Below, one piece after another: positions 6,847-14,554 of a DNA stretch of 24,183 bases (positions are counted from its first letter, which is position 1; every line of letters begins with the position of its first letter). Source of the stretch: an uncultured Faecalibacterium sp. (lineage in GTDB: Bacteria; Bacillota; Clostridia; Oscillospirales; Ruminococcaceae); the NCBI GenBank assembly GCA_900540455.1, contig UQGD01000033.1, positions 1-24,183 on the forward strand, written 5' to 3'. Position numbers and translations under genes: made by a program. The notes under the pieces were generated by a model. It had not been told where the DNA came from and did not search any database. It was given only the letters and a program-made list of their open reading frames with translations.

Positions 6847-7704
6847 ATGAAGATCGGTTTTATTGGCTTGGGCATCATGGGCGAATCCATGTGCGAGAAT
6901 ATTGTGAAGAAGCATGATGATATCGTATACTGCTTTGACTTTGTGCAGGAGAAGCTGGATCTTCTGGCTTCCAAGGGGGCTGTGCCCTGTGCGGATTCGC
7001 TGGAGCTGGCACGCAAGAGCGATGTGATCATCTCGATGGTTCCGAAGTCGGAACATTCGATGTCGGTATATAAAGGGATCTTAGAGGCTCTGGATAGCAG
7101 CAAAACCTGTATTGATATGAGCACCATCGATCCCAGCGTATCGGTGCAGATCGCAGAGATGGTAAAAAAGACTGGCGCACAGTTTATTGATGCACCGGTG
7201 GTCAAGTCCAAGCCGGCAGCTATCGCAGGTAAGTTGGGCATCTATACCGGCGGTGATGAGGCTGTGTGTGAGGCCATGCGTCCGATCCTGGCATATATGG
7301 GCGAGAATATTATCCGCATGGGCGACAACGGCAAGGGCTTGGTCATGAAGATCTGCCATAATGCACTGGTTACCCAGATCCAGAACGGTGTCAATGAGAC
7401 GCTGGCGCTGGCGCAGCTGAATGGGATCTCGGTGGCAGACTATGCAACCGCCATTTCTTATGGCGGCGGCCAGAACTTCTACCTGGACACGCAGCATGAG
7501 AAGCTGGCTGCAGAGGATTACAGCACCGCTTTCTCTCTGGCCAACGCCGCTAAGGATGTGGGCATCTGCATGAACCTGGCCAAGGAGTGCGGTCTGGAGA
7601 TGCCCGGCGAGGCCAACGTGCAGCAGGTGTACCAGAAGGCGCTGGATGCAGGCATGGGTCCGGACGACTGGCGCTCCACCTTTAAGATCGTGCGCGGCCG
7701 CTGA
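6847..7704 (+). CDS. Beta-hydroxyacid dehydrogenase, probable sulfolactaldehyde reductase
   Basis: The 285-residue protein belongs to the 3-hydroxyisobutyrate/6-phosphogluconate dehydrogenase family. It has an N-terminal Rossmann loop GFIGLGIMGESM (4-15), the substrate loop DAPVVKSKPAAIAG (115-128) and the catalytic lysine K168 with N172 in GKGLVMKICHN. E. coli YihU, which reduces sulfolactaldehyde to DHPS with NADH, is in this family. In the substrate loop, where I recall YihU having an arginine that binds the sulfonate, this protein has K120 and K122. The gene is 15 bp after the transaldolase and is preceded by AGGAGG. DHPS made here would be the substrate of the divergently encoded glycyl radical enzyme. 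The family is certain; the substrate is inferred from the operon. Confidence 0.75.
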   Translation: MKIGFIGLGIMGESMCENIVKKHDDIVYCFDFVQEKLDLLASKGAVPCADSLELARKSDVIISMVPKSEHSMSVYKGILEALDSSKTCIDMSTIDPSVSVQIAEMVKKTGAQFIDAPVVKSKPAAIAGKLGIYTGGDEAVCEAMRPILAYMGENIIRMGDNGKGLVMKICHNALVTQIQNGVNETLALAQLNGISVADYATAISYGGGQNFYLDTQHEKLAAEDYSTAFSLANAAKDVGICMNLAKECGLEMPGEANVQQVYQKALDAGMGPDDWRSTFKIVRGR

Positions 7705-7717
7705 AAAAGGAGACATT

Positions 7718-8383
7718 ATGCTGGAGCATTTGAATGCGGTCAACGATGTTAAGATCCTGTCGGTCACAGACGAAGCCTTTGCCAGCTATGGCCGGGTGGT
7801 GACCGGGGTGGATTTTGCCGAGATGATCGCCTATATGGAGGCAAACACCTCCATCCCGGAAAACGGCAATATTTACCTGGCCTCGGATCCGCAGCTGGAA
7901 GCGCTGCCCGCAGCGCAGACCGTGCAGCAGGTGCTGTACGGGGATATGCCTATCCAGGTTGGGTACTGCAACGGCCGAAACACCACCTATAATGGGTTTG
8001 AGTACCACAAGGGCAGCGAGATCAACGTGGCCGTCACCGATTTTATGCTGGTGCTGGGACACAGCTGGCTGATCCAGGACAATACCTACCGTGGGGAGGA
8101 CGCACAGCCCTTTTTTGTTCCAAAGGGCACGGCCATTGAGATGTATCAGACTACGCTGCATCTCTCTCCTTGTCGGGTCTGCGATGCAGGCTTCAAGGGC
8201 ATTGTGATCCTGCCCTGGGGAACGAATACTCCGCTGGATGAAAAACCGGAACACCCTGTTGGAGAGGCACGGCTGCTGCTCCAACGAAATAAATGGGTGA
8301 TCGCTCATCCGCAGCGTGAGCCGCTGATCCGGCAGGGGGCATACCCTGGCCTGCTGGGAGAAAACAAGGAACTGCACTATTGA
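7718..8383 (+). CDS. sftI: DUF4867 sulfoquinovose-sulfofructose isomerase
   Basis: This 221-residue cytoplasmic protein resembles the DUF4867 family, which includes SftI, the aldose-ketose isomerase of the sulfo-TAL pathway. It has a cupin-like core: FEYHKGSEINV gives H97-x3-E101, and E141 (KGTAIEMYQ) and H148 (TTLHLSP) complete a plausible metal site. The start at 7718 follows AAGGAG at five bases; an earlier in-frame ATG at 7646 lies inside the preceding gene and lacks a ribosome site. The gene sits 13 bp after the dehydrogenase. Its occurrence beside a small transaldolase and a GH31 enzyme is the strongest single argument for sulfoglycolysis in this locus. The DUF4867 assignment is from memory of the family pattern, not from a search. 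Confidence 0.75.
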   Translation: MLEHLNAVNDVKILSVTDEAFASYGRVVTGVDFAEMIAYMEANTSIPENGNIYLASDPQLEALPAAQTVQQVLYGDMPIQVGYCNGRNTTYNGFEYHKGSEINVAVTDFMLVLGHSWLIQDNTYRGEDAQPFFVPKGTAIEMYQTTLHLSPCRVCDAGFKGIVILPWGTNTPLDEKPEHPVGEARLLLQRNKWVIAHPQREPLIRQGAYPGLLGENKELHY

Positions 8384-8402
8384 TCCTTCTCTATCCATAA
8401 GG

Positions 8403-8429
8403 CCCTGGCGGAGCAGTCTGCTGCCGGGG
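8403..8429 (+). other. Intercistronic stem-loop between sftI and the GH31 gene
   Basis: CCCTGGC (8403-8409) pairs with GCCGGGG (8423-8429) with one T-G wobble; a two-base bulge leads to a further 3-bp stem. There is no T run, so it is not an obvious intrinsic terminator. It may affect mRNA processing or stability. Confidence 0.4.
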
Positions 8430-8464
8430 ATGGCGGAGGATCAGGTAAGAAAGGAATGATTGCA

Positions 8465-10474
8465 ATGGAGATCCTTTCCAACGGGCAGGAGTTTACTCTC
8501 CGCCACGGCAATGATGTGATCCTGCACAGTGCACCGGGTCAGCCTATGATCTATGTGGGTACTGGTCGCGAGCAGGTGGATATGTACCGCGGAAACTTCA
8601 AAATCGAGGACTATCTCATTGAGCGTCGTCCTTTGTCCATTACCAGTGCCCAGCAGACCGATGCAGGGCTTGTACTGGACCTGGAGGGGGTGCTCACTGC
8701 AACGGTTTCGGAGACAGATGGTGCAGTAACCTTACAGTTTGTCTGTAAAGATGATCGGATCGATCGCTTCTGGCTGCGTGTGTGTGCCGATGCCGATGAG
8801 CACTGCTATGGATGCGGTGAGCAGATGTCCTACCTGGACCTGCGCGGACGGCACTTCCCGCTGTGGAGCAGCGAGCCCGGTGTAGGACGTGACAAGACCA
8901 CCTATATCACCTGGCGCAGCGACGTGGAAAACGGCGGCGCAGGCGGAGACTACTATAACACTAACTACCCCCAGCCCACCTATGTTTCCAGCAAGCGATA
9001 CTACTTGCACGTGGACTCCACCGCCTATGCGGACTTTGACTTCCGCAATCCGGATTTCCATGAGCTGCAAGTGTGGGAAGTTCCTGCTTTTGTTCGCATT
9101 GAAGCTGCAGATAGTTTTGAGCATCTTCTGGAAAAGGAAACTGCGTTCTTTGGCCGTCAGCCTGCTTTGCCGGATTGGGTGTACAATGGCCTGATCATCG
9201 GTGCGCAGGGCGGCACCGAGCGCAGCTTTGGGATACTGGATAAGAGCCTGGAACATGGCATCAAAGTGTCCGGTATCTGGTGCCAGGACTGGTGCGGCAA
9301 GCGTGTCACCTCCTTTGGCAAGCGTCTGCAGTGGGACTGGCATTTCCATAAGGAAATGTACCCGGAGCTGCCGCAGCGTATCCAGGAGCTGCACGCCCGG
9401 GGCATCAAGTTTTTGGGCTATGTAAACCCCTATCTTGTCAAGGACGGCGAGCTGTACGCCGAAGGCAAGAAAAAAGGCGTGTTTGCCACCCGGGCCGATG
9501 GCAGCGATTACCTGGTGGACTTTGGTGAGTTTGACTGCGGCGTAGTGGACTTTACGAACCCGGAAGCCTACCAGTGGTTCAAGGATGAGGTCATTAAAAA
9601 GCACACCTTGGAGATCGGGATTGACGGATGGATGGCAGACTTTGGCGAATATCTGCCCACCGATGATCTGGTGCTGCACAATGGTCAGTCCCCCATGAAG
9701 GCGCACAACGCCTGGCCTGTACTGTGGGCAAAATGCAACTATGATGCCGTACAGGAAAGCGGAAAGCTGGGCGAGGTCGTCTACTTTATGCGGGCGGGCG
9801 GTGCTGGCAGCCAGAAGTACTGTACCTTGTTGTGGGCCGGCGACCAAAGCGTGGATTTCTCCCGCCACGACGGATTGATCACAGTAGTGTGTGCGGCGCT
9901 GAGCAGTGGTATGATGGGCTGTGGCCTCAACCACTGCGACATTGGAGGCTATACTTCGTTGTTTGATAATTGCCGTACCAAGGAAATATTCCTGCGGTGG
10001 GCCGAGCTGGCAGCCTTTATGCCGGTGATGCGTACCCATGAAGGAAACCGTCCGGACACGAACTTCCAGTATTACGACGATGTCGATTGTATGGAACGCC
10101 TGGCCCGTTTGGTGGATGTATACACGATGCTGGTACCTTATACCAAAGCATTGGTACAGGAGAATGCTGACCTGGGACATCCGGTGATGCGGCCGCTGTT
10201 CTATCACTACCAGGAGGACCCGCGCAGCTATACGGAGCAGTTTGAGTATCTGCTGGGACCGGATGTGCTGGTGGCGCCTGTTTGGAAAGAGGATCAGACC
10301 CAGTGGAAGGTGTATCTCCCCAGCGATGGGTGGATGCATCTGTGGACTGGTGCAGAGTATGCTCGAGGCGAGCACATGGTGGAAGCGCCCCTGGGCTCGC
10401 CGCCGGTATTCTGCAAAAAGGACAGTTCGTATGCACCGCTGTTTGCGGCTATCCGTGCAAAGTATGGGAAGTAA
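8465..10474 (+). CDS. GH31 sulfoquinovosidase
   Basis: The 669-residue protein is a glycoside hydrolase of family 31 that should cleave alpha-sulfoquinovosides such as sulfoquinovosyl glycerol. The predicted nucleophile is D392 in GWMADFGEYLP and the acid/base is D460 in LLWAGDQSVDFSRHDGL. The segment QDWCGKRVTSFGKRLQWDW carries R287 and W290, which match in spacing the R301/W304 pair that E. coli YihQ uses to hold the sulfonate; this separates it from ordinary alpha-glucosidases. There is no signal peptide, so hydrolysis is cytoplasmic after uptake. The start at 8465 is preferred because AAAGGA lies nine bases before it, while the ATG at 8456 directly abuts that site. Stop-to-start distance to the exporter gene is 3 bp. 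Confidence 0.85.
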   Translation: MEILSNGQEFTLRHGNDVILHSAPGQPMIYVGTGREQVDMYRGNFKIEDYLIERRPLSITSAQQTDAGLVLDLEGVLTATVSETDGAVTLQFVCKDDRIDRFWLRVCADADEHCYGCGEQMSYLDLRGRHFPLWSSEPGVGRDKTTYITWRSDVENGGAGGDYYNTNYPQPTYVSSKRYYLHVDSTAYADFDFRNPDFHELQVWEVPAFVRIEAADSFEHLLEKETAFFGRQPALPDWVYNGLIIGAQGGTERSFGILDKSLEHGIKVSGIWCQDWCGKRVTSFGKRLQWDWHFHKEMYPELPQRIQELHARGIKFLGYVNPYLVKDGELYAEGKKKGVFATRADGSDYLVDFGEFDCGVVDFTNPEAYQWFKDEVIKKHTLEIGIDGWMADFGEYLPTDDLVLHNGQSPMKAHNAWPVLWAKCNYDAVQESGKLGEVVYFMRAGGAGSQKYCTLLWAGDQSVDFSRHDGLITVVCAALSSGMMGCGLNHCDIGGYTSLFDNCRTKEIFLRWAELAAFMPVMRTHEGNRPDTNFQYYDDVDCMERLARLVDVYTMLVPYTKALVQENADLGHPVMRPLFYHYQEDPRSYTEQFEYLLGPDVLVAPVWKEDQTQWKVYLPSDGWMHLWTGAEYARGEHMVEAPLGSPPVFCKKDSSYAPLFAAIRAKYGK

Positions 10475-10477
10475 ACT

Positions 10478-11239
10478 ATGGAGCTGAATACGATCCTGTT
10501 TTTGCTTGTGATCCTGCTCAGCAACATTATGCACGGCATTACCGGTTTTGCCGGTACGATCCTGGCAATGCCTTTTGGCATTATGCTGGTTGGGTATGAT
10601 GTGGCAAAGCCGGTATTGAATGTACTGGCCATCCTTTCTGGGGTATATATCCTGCTGGGGCGTTATAAAAAAGTCAACTGGCGGGAGCTGGTCAAGATCG
10701 TGGCAGTCATGGCGGTTGGCATCTTTGGCGGTATATATATCCGAGGGTTATTTGCTGGGCGAGAACAGCTGCTGTACAAGGTGCTGGGGATTTTTGTGGT
10801 GGTGCTGGCGCTGCAGGGGCTATATCAGTCGCTGCGAACGGTACCGGCACAGGCACGATCCGTCCCTCAGCAGGGGAACAGGGCATCGGGTCTGTTATTG
10901 GATCTGGTGCTGGTGGCGGCAGGTGTTGTCCATGGAATGTTTGTGGCCGGCGGTCCGTTGCTGACCAGCTATATGACCAAAAAGGGAATGGATAAGGAGA
11001 CCTTCCGAGCTACCATTTCCACATGTTGGGTGTTTCTCAACTCACTGATTTTGGTCAGCGACATCCAGGCAGGTCTGTGGACGCCCTATCTGCTGTGGGT
11101 GCAGCTGATTTCCATCCCGTTTTTACTGTTGGCAATGTGGATCGGCAGCAAGCTGGTGGCTCGGATGAGCCAGCAGCTGTTTATGAAGATCACATATCTG
11201 CTTTTGTTCGTATCAGGGATATCCCTGCTTGTAAAATAA
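10478..11239 (+). CDS. TauE/SafE-family membrane exporter
   Basis: This 253-residue protein is almost wholly hydrophobic, with about eight predicted membrane segments and the N-terminal TauE/SafE pattern LLSNIMHGITGFAGTILAMP; a related half-repeat, GVVHGMFVAGGPLLTSYM, starts the second half. The family exports sulfite, sulfoacetate and other organosulfonates. In sulfoglycolytic clusters such a protein is taken to remove the C3 sulfonate end product. Here that would be DHPS or, if the divergent operon is active, 3-hydroxypropanesulfonate. The gene is translationally close to the GH31 gene (3-bp gap). Confidence 0.75.
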   Translation: MELNTILFLLVILLSNIMHGITGFAGTILAMPFGIMLVGYDVAKPVLNVLAILSGVYILLGRYKKVNWRELVKIVAVMAVGIFGGIYIRGLFAGREQLLYKVLGIFVVVLALQGLYQSLRTVPAQARSVPQQGNRASGLLLDLVLVAAGVVHGMFVAGGPLLTSYMTKKGMDKETFRATISTCWVFLNSLILVSDIQAGLWTPYLLWVQLISIPFLLLAMWIGSKLVARMSQQLFMKITYLLLFVSGISLLVK

Positions 11240-11307
11240 GGCAAGGCTCCTGACCCAGAGCCAAAACCGAACACACAATCATTTGAGTTCAGAAGGAGAA
11301 CAATGCT

Positions 11308-12366
11308 ATGAAAAAGATTTCGCGTCGTGACTTCCTGAAAGCCTCTGCTGTGGTGGGCGCAGCTGCGGCAATGACCGCATGCGGCGGCTCCAACACCAGT
11401 TCCAGCGCAGCTGCTTCCGGCAGCGAAACTCCCTCGAATGGCGGCGAGACGGTCACCATCATCTGTGGTTATGGCGTAGGCGGCACTGCGGACCTGATCG
11501 CCCGCAAGTATGCTCAGGTGGCAAATAGTCAGCAGAAAAAGTATAACTTCATTGTGGATAATAAAACCGGCGGTGATGGTTTTGCGGCTGCTACCTACTT
11601 TGCCGATGAGGATCCGCAGACTAAGGATCTGCTGGTGTTTGGTTATGGCCTGTGCTACCGTCACGACCTGGGTAAGGCTTACGGTACGGAGGAAGTGGAC
11701 TTTGATCGTGGCATGATGGATCCCATTGGTACCATCGATGACCGTACTTGGATCCTCTACACGACTCCGGATCAGAGCTTGGCCAGCATCTTGGACAAAG
11801 CAAAGAATGGCGGCATTAAGATGTCCGGCGGCAACCCCTTGTCTGACTGCCACTTGGAGCTGGGATCTCTGGTTTCGCTGATCGGCGGTAAGGTGCAGGT
11901 GGTCCCGTATGATGGTGGTGCAGCTCAGAAAAAGGGCCTGACTGACGGTGAGGTGGATGTCTTCGTGGGTACCACCCAGGCAGCACAGGAAGAGGTCGAA
12001 GTAGGGACCTTGATCCCCATTCTGGCATTCTCTGACACTGCTTTTAAGGGATTCAAGACTCCTTCCGGGGCAATTACTGTGCCCACTGTGGCCGGTGATG
12101 CAAAAGCTCCGGAGCTGGATGCAGCCATTGATTTCTCCAGCTGCATCCTGCCGGCAGGTGGTACGCTGGCTACCCACAAGGGCGCAGATCAGAGTTTCCG
12201 GGACGATATGACCGAGATCATGCAGAATGTTTGGGCCAGCGAGGAGTATGCTGGCTGGATCGATTCTATCCTGCTGAACCGCTTTGAGATCTATGGTGAG
12301 GACGCTGCGAACTTTATTGATGAGGCCTGTGAGAAGGCCCTGACCGCATACGATAATCTGAAGTGA
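11308..12366 (+). CDS. TTT-type (TctC/Bug) substrate-binding lipoprotein with Tat-like signal
   Basis: The 352-residue protein is the extracytoplasmic solute receptor of a tripartite tricarboxylate-type transporter. Its N-terminus has a twin-arginine motif (SRRDFLKAS, residues 5-13), a short hydrophobic stretch and a lipobox MTAC with C25, followed by a Ser/Gly-rich linker. The mature part has the Bug pattern: GGTADLIARKYAQV near the N-terminus and FIVDNKTGGDGFAAATYFA. It is followed by the small (TctB) and large (TctA) membrane subunits. Family members bind carboxylates and other anions; in this operon a sulfonated sugar or its glyceride is the likely ligand, which is inference. GAAGGAGAA precedes the start. 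A stable hairpin follows the stop codon. Confidence 0.85.
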   Translation: MKKISRRDFLKASAVVGAAAAMTACGGSNTSSSAAASGSETPSNGGETVTIICGYGVGGTADLIARKYAQVANSQQKKYNFIVDNKTGGDGFAAATYFADEDPQTKDLLVFGYGLCYRHDLGKAYGTEEVDFDRGMMDPIGTIDDRTWILYTTPDQSLASILDKAKNGGIKMSGGNPLSDCHLELGSLVSLIGGKVQVVPYDGGAAQKKGLTDGEVDVFVGTTQAAQEEVEVGTLIPILAFSDTAFKGFKTPSGAITVPTVAGDAKAPELDAAIDFSSCILPAGGTLATHKGADQSFRDDMTEIMQNVWASEEYAGWIDSILLNRFEIYGEDAANFIDEACEKALTAYDNLK

Positions 12367-12403
12367 ACGTTTTGAACAGATAACCAGTCTCTCTTTCATA
12401 CCA

Positions 12404-12437
12404 TCCCGGGCTGTGTCCTGTACGGAGCAGCCCGGGA
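12404..12437 (+). other. GC-rich hairpin after the binding-protein gene
   Basis: TCCCGGGCTG (12404-12413) pairs perfectly with CAGCCCGGGA (12428-12437), and inner bases extend the stem. It lies between the binding-protein and TctB genes and has no T run after it. Such hairpins after binding-protein genes commonly protect the upstream mRNA and give more receptor than permease; that role here is inference. Partial termination is an alternative. Confidence 0.6.
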
Positions 12438-12492
12438 AAAGGAGAGAATAGAACCATTTCGCAACAGCCTTTAGGAGAGGAAGTGCTGCCCC

Positions 12493-12963
12493 ATGAAATT
12501 CAAGATCAAAACAAACCTGGTCTCCGGTATTGTAATGGGTATTTTCAGCCTGATCTTGCTGCTGACGCTGCCCAGCCAGGTTCGTGTGCCTGCTTATGAC
12601 TCTGGAGCACCCAGCCCCCGCGTGATCCCTGGTGCGTGTATCGTGTTGATGCTGATCTTCTCGGTCGTGTTGATCGTGCAAAGCGTTGTATTCAAAAAAG
12701 AAAAAATCGTGGAATTTGACTGGGAGAAAGAGCGTCCCGTCATCCTGATGATATTGATGATGTGCGTGTATGTGGCTCTGATCATTTATATGGGTTACAT
12801 CTTTGCGTCCATTGTCACCTTTATTGCAGTACTGCTGTACTGCGGTGAGAGAAAGCCGTCCGTCTATGTGGTAACTGTCGTGGCATCTGTGGTGATCTTC
12901 TTCTTGTTCAAGAATGTATTCAATATCCAGCTGCCGGCGCTGCCTTTCTTTATGGGAGGTTAA
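12493..12963 (+). CDS. TTT transporter small membrane subunit (TctB-like)
   Basis: The 156-residue protein has four predicted membrane helices: near residues 10-26, 49-66, 82-112 as a pair, and 116-138. The periplasmic-side segment DSGAPSPRVIPGACIVLM matches the P-R-x-x-P pattern typical of TctB proteins. It forms the small permease subunit with the large TctA protein, whose gene starts 3 bp later. A GAGAGGAAG site lies upstream of the ATG. Confidence 0.8.
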   Translation: MKFKIKTNLVSGIVMGIFSLILLLTLPSQVRVPAYDSGAPSPRVIPGACIVLMLIFSVVLIVQSVVFKKEKIVEFDWEKERPVILMILMMCVYVALIIYMGYIFASIVTFIAVLLYCGERKPSVYVVTVVASVVIFFLFKNVFNIQLPALPFFMGG

Positions 12964-12966
12964 ACG

Positions 12967-14535
12967 ATGGATTTTGCAATGATTGGTCAAGCCGTTGCGC
13001 AGACCTTTACGTTTACCAATATGTCGATGATCTTCATCGGTCTTTTAATCGGTATGATCGTCGGCTGCATCCCTGGTCTGAGCGTTATGCTGGGCATTAT
13101 TCTAATGCTGCCCTTGACCTATACGTTCCAGGACCCTGCCACTGCCATTATTCTGCTGCTGTCTGTGTATGTCGGCGGTATGTACGGCGGATCTATCTCG
13201 GCTATTACATTGAATACTCCTGGCACCAACTCCGCTATTGCAACTACTTTTGATGGTTATCCTTTGGCCCGCAAGGGAAAGGTGAAAAAAGCTCTGGACA
13301 CCTCGCTGTTTGCATCGGTGTTCGGCGGATTGTTTTCGGCGGTGCTGCTGCTGGTCTGTGCTCAGATCATCACCAAATTGGTGGCGAATTTCACCTCGGT
13401 GGAGTATTTCTCCATGGGTATTCTGGGCATTTCTCTGATCGCTGGCGTATCTGGCAACTCGCTTCCTAAATCGATCATTTCTGGTGCACTGGGTCTGTTG
13501 ATGGCCTGTGTAGGCATGGATGCTATTACCGGTGTTACCCGCTTTTCTTTTGGTCTGGACGCACTGAAGTATGGCATTGATATGATGCCTGCCGTTATTG
13601 CGTTGATCGCCCTGACACAGGTCATCCAAAAACTGCGTGACTTCAAACTGGGCGGCGGCACGATCGAAAGTGCCTCTAAGATCGATAAAGAGGGTCTGAC
13701 CCGCAAGGAAGCAAAAAAACTGGTGCCTGCATGTCTGCGCTCTTCGGTAGTGGCATCGGTCCTTGGTGCAATGCCTGGCGTGGGCGGTGGCGTGGCACAG
13801 TTCCTGTGCTATAACGAGGCACGCCGTACGTCCAAGCATCCGGAAGAGTTTGGCAAGGGCTCGCTGGAAGGTATTGCCGCCGCAGAGTCTTCCAACAACG
13901 CTGTGGTTGGTTCAGCGATGATCCCCATGCTGACCCTGGGCATTCCTGGCGATGGCGTGACAGCACTGCTGATGGCGGCATTTGTTCTGCACGGCATTAC
14001 CCCTGGCCCTACGATGTTTACAAAACAAGGTGTAATGGCCTACACCATTATCTTGGGCTGCTTGGTAGCAAATGTGCTGCTGGCGCCCATGGGCATTGGT
14101 ATGACTCGCGCTGTGGCTAAGATCGTACAGATGCGTTATACCTATCTGGCTCCGGTCATTATCATGTTCTGCTTTGCTGGCTCTTATGCGGCTACAGGCA
14201 ATACAAAGGAGCTGATCATTGCTGCCGCTGTGCTGATCCTCAGCTATGTCCTTACTCTGCTGGACATCTCCAACACGCCGCTTTTGCTGGGCATGATCCT
14301 GGAGTCCATCATGGAGAAGAACTTCGTCTCTGCGGCTATGGCTTACGACCGTGATTATACGATCTTCCTGCGTCGGCCGATCTCGCTGGTCATCCTTCTG
14401 CTGACTGTACTGATGCTGGTGTCTATGATGCGGCTGAACAAACGCATCAATGACCTGAATGAAAAGCAGGAGGCAGAAATGGCGGCTAGCCATGCTGCCA
14501 TGGACGCAGCCGATGCTGCTCAGGAAAATCCGTAA
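12967..14535 (+). CDS. TTT transporter large membrane subunit (TctA-like)
   Basis: This 522-residue permease has about 12 predicted membrane segments and the TctA signatures: GCIPGLSVMLGIILMLP near residue 37, GGMYGGSISAITLNTPG near 70-86, and the second-repeat counterpart AMPGVGGGVAQFLCYNEA near 266. It should drive ion-coupled uptake of the ligand delivered by the lipoprotein receptor. The C-terminus is hydrophilic and alanine-rich. GGGAGGTTAAACG sits before the start and overlaps the end of the TctB gene. Sulfolactate uptake by TTT systems is known in other bacteria, which supports a sulfonate ligand here. Confidence 0.9.
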   Translation: MDFAMIGQAVAQTFTFTNMSMIFIGLLIGMIVGCIPGLSVMLGIILMLPLTYTFQDPATAIILLLSVYVGGMYGGSISAITLNTPGTNSAIATTFDGYPLARKGKVKKALDTSLFASVFGGLFSAVLLLVCAQIITKLVANFTSVEYFSMGILGISLIAGVSGNSLPKSIISGALGLLMACVGMDAITGVTRFSFGLDALKYGIDMMPAVIALIALTQVIQKLRDFKLGGGTIESASKIDKEGLTRKEAKKLVPACLRSSVVASVLGAMPGVGGGVAQFLCYNEARRTSKHPEEFGKGSLEGIAAAESSNNAVVGSAMIPMLTLGIPGDGVTALLMAAFVLHGITPGPTMFTKQGVMAYTIILGCLVANVLLAPMGIGMTRAVAKIVQMRYTYLAPVIIMFCFAGSYAATGNTKELIIAAAVLILSYVLTLLDISNTPLLLGMILESIMEKNFVSAAMAYDRDYTIFLRRPISLVILLLTVLMLVSMMRLNKRINDLNEKQEAEMAASHAAMDAADAAQENP

Positions 14536-14554
14536 CAGAAAGGAAGAAACCTTT

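Noticed and set aside
8732..10534. 600-codon open frame antisense to the GH31 gene
   Set aside because: The sense strand encodes a complete GH31 enzyme with all catalytic motifs; the antisense product has no recognisable domain.
11086..12990. 634-codon open frame antisense to the transporter genes
   Set aside because: It is His/Gln-rich shadow translation spanning three sense genes with clear family motifs and ribosome sites.
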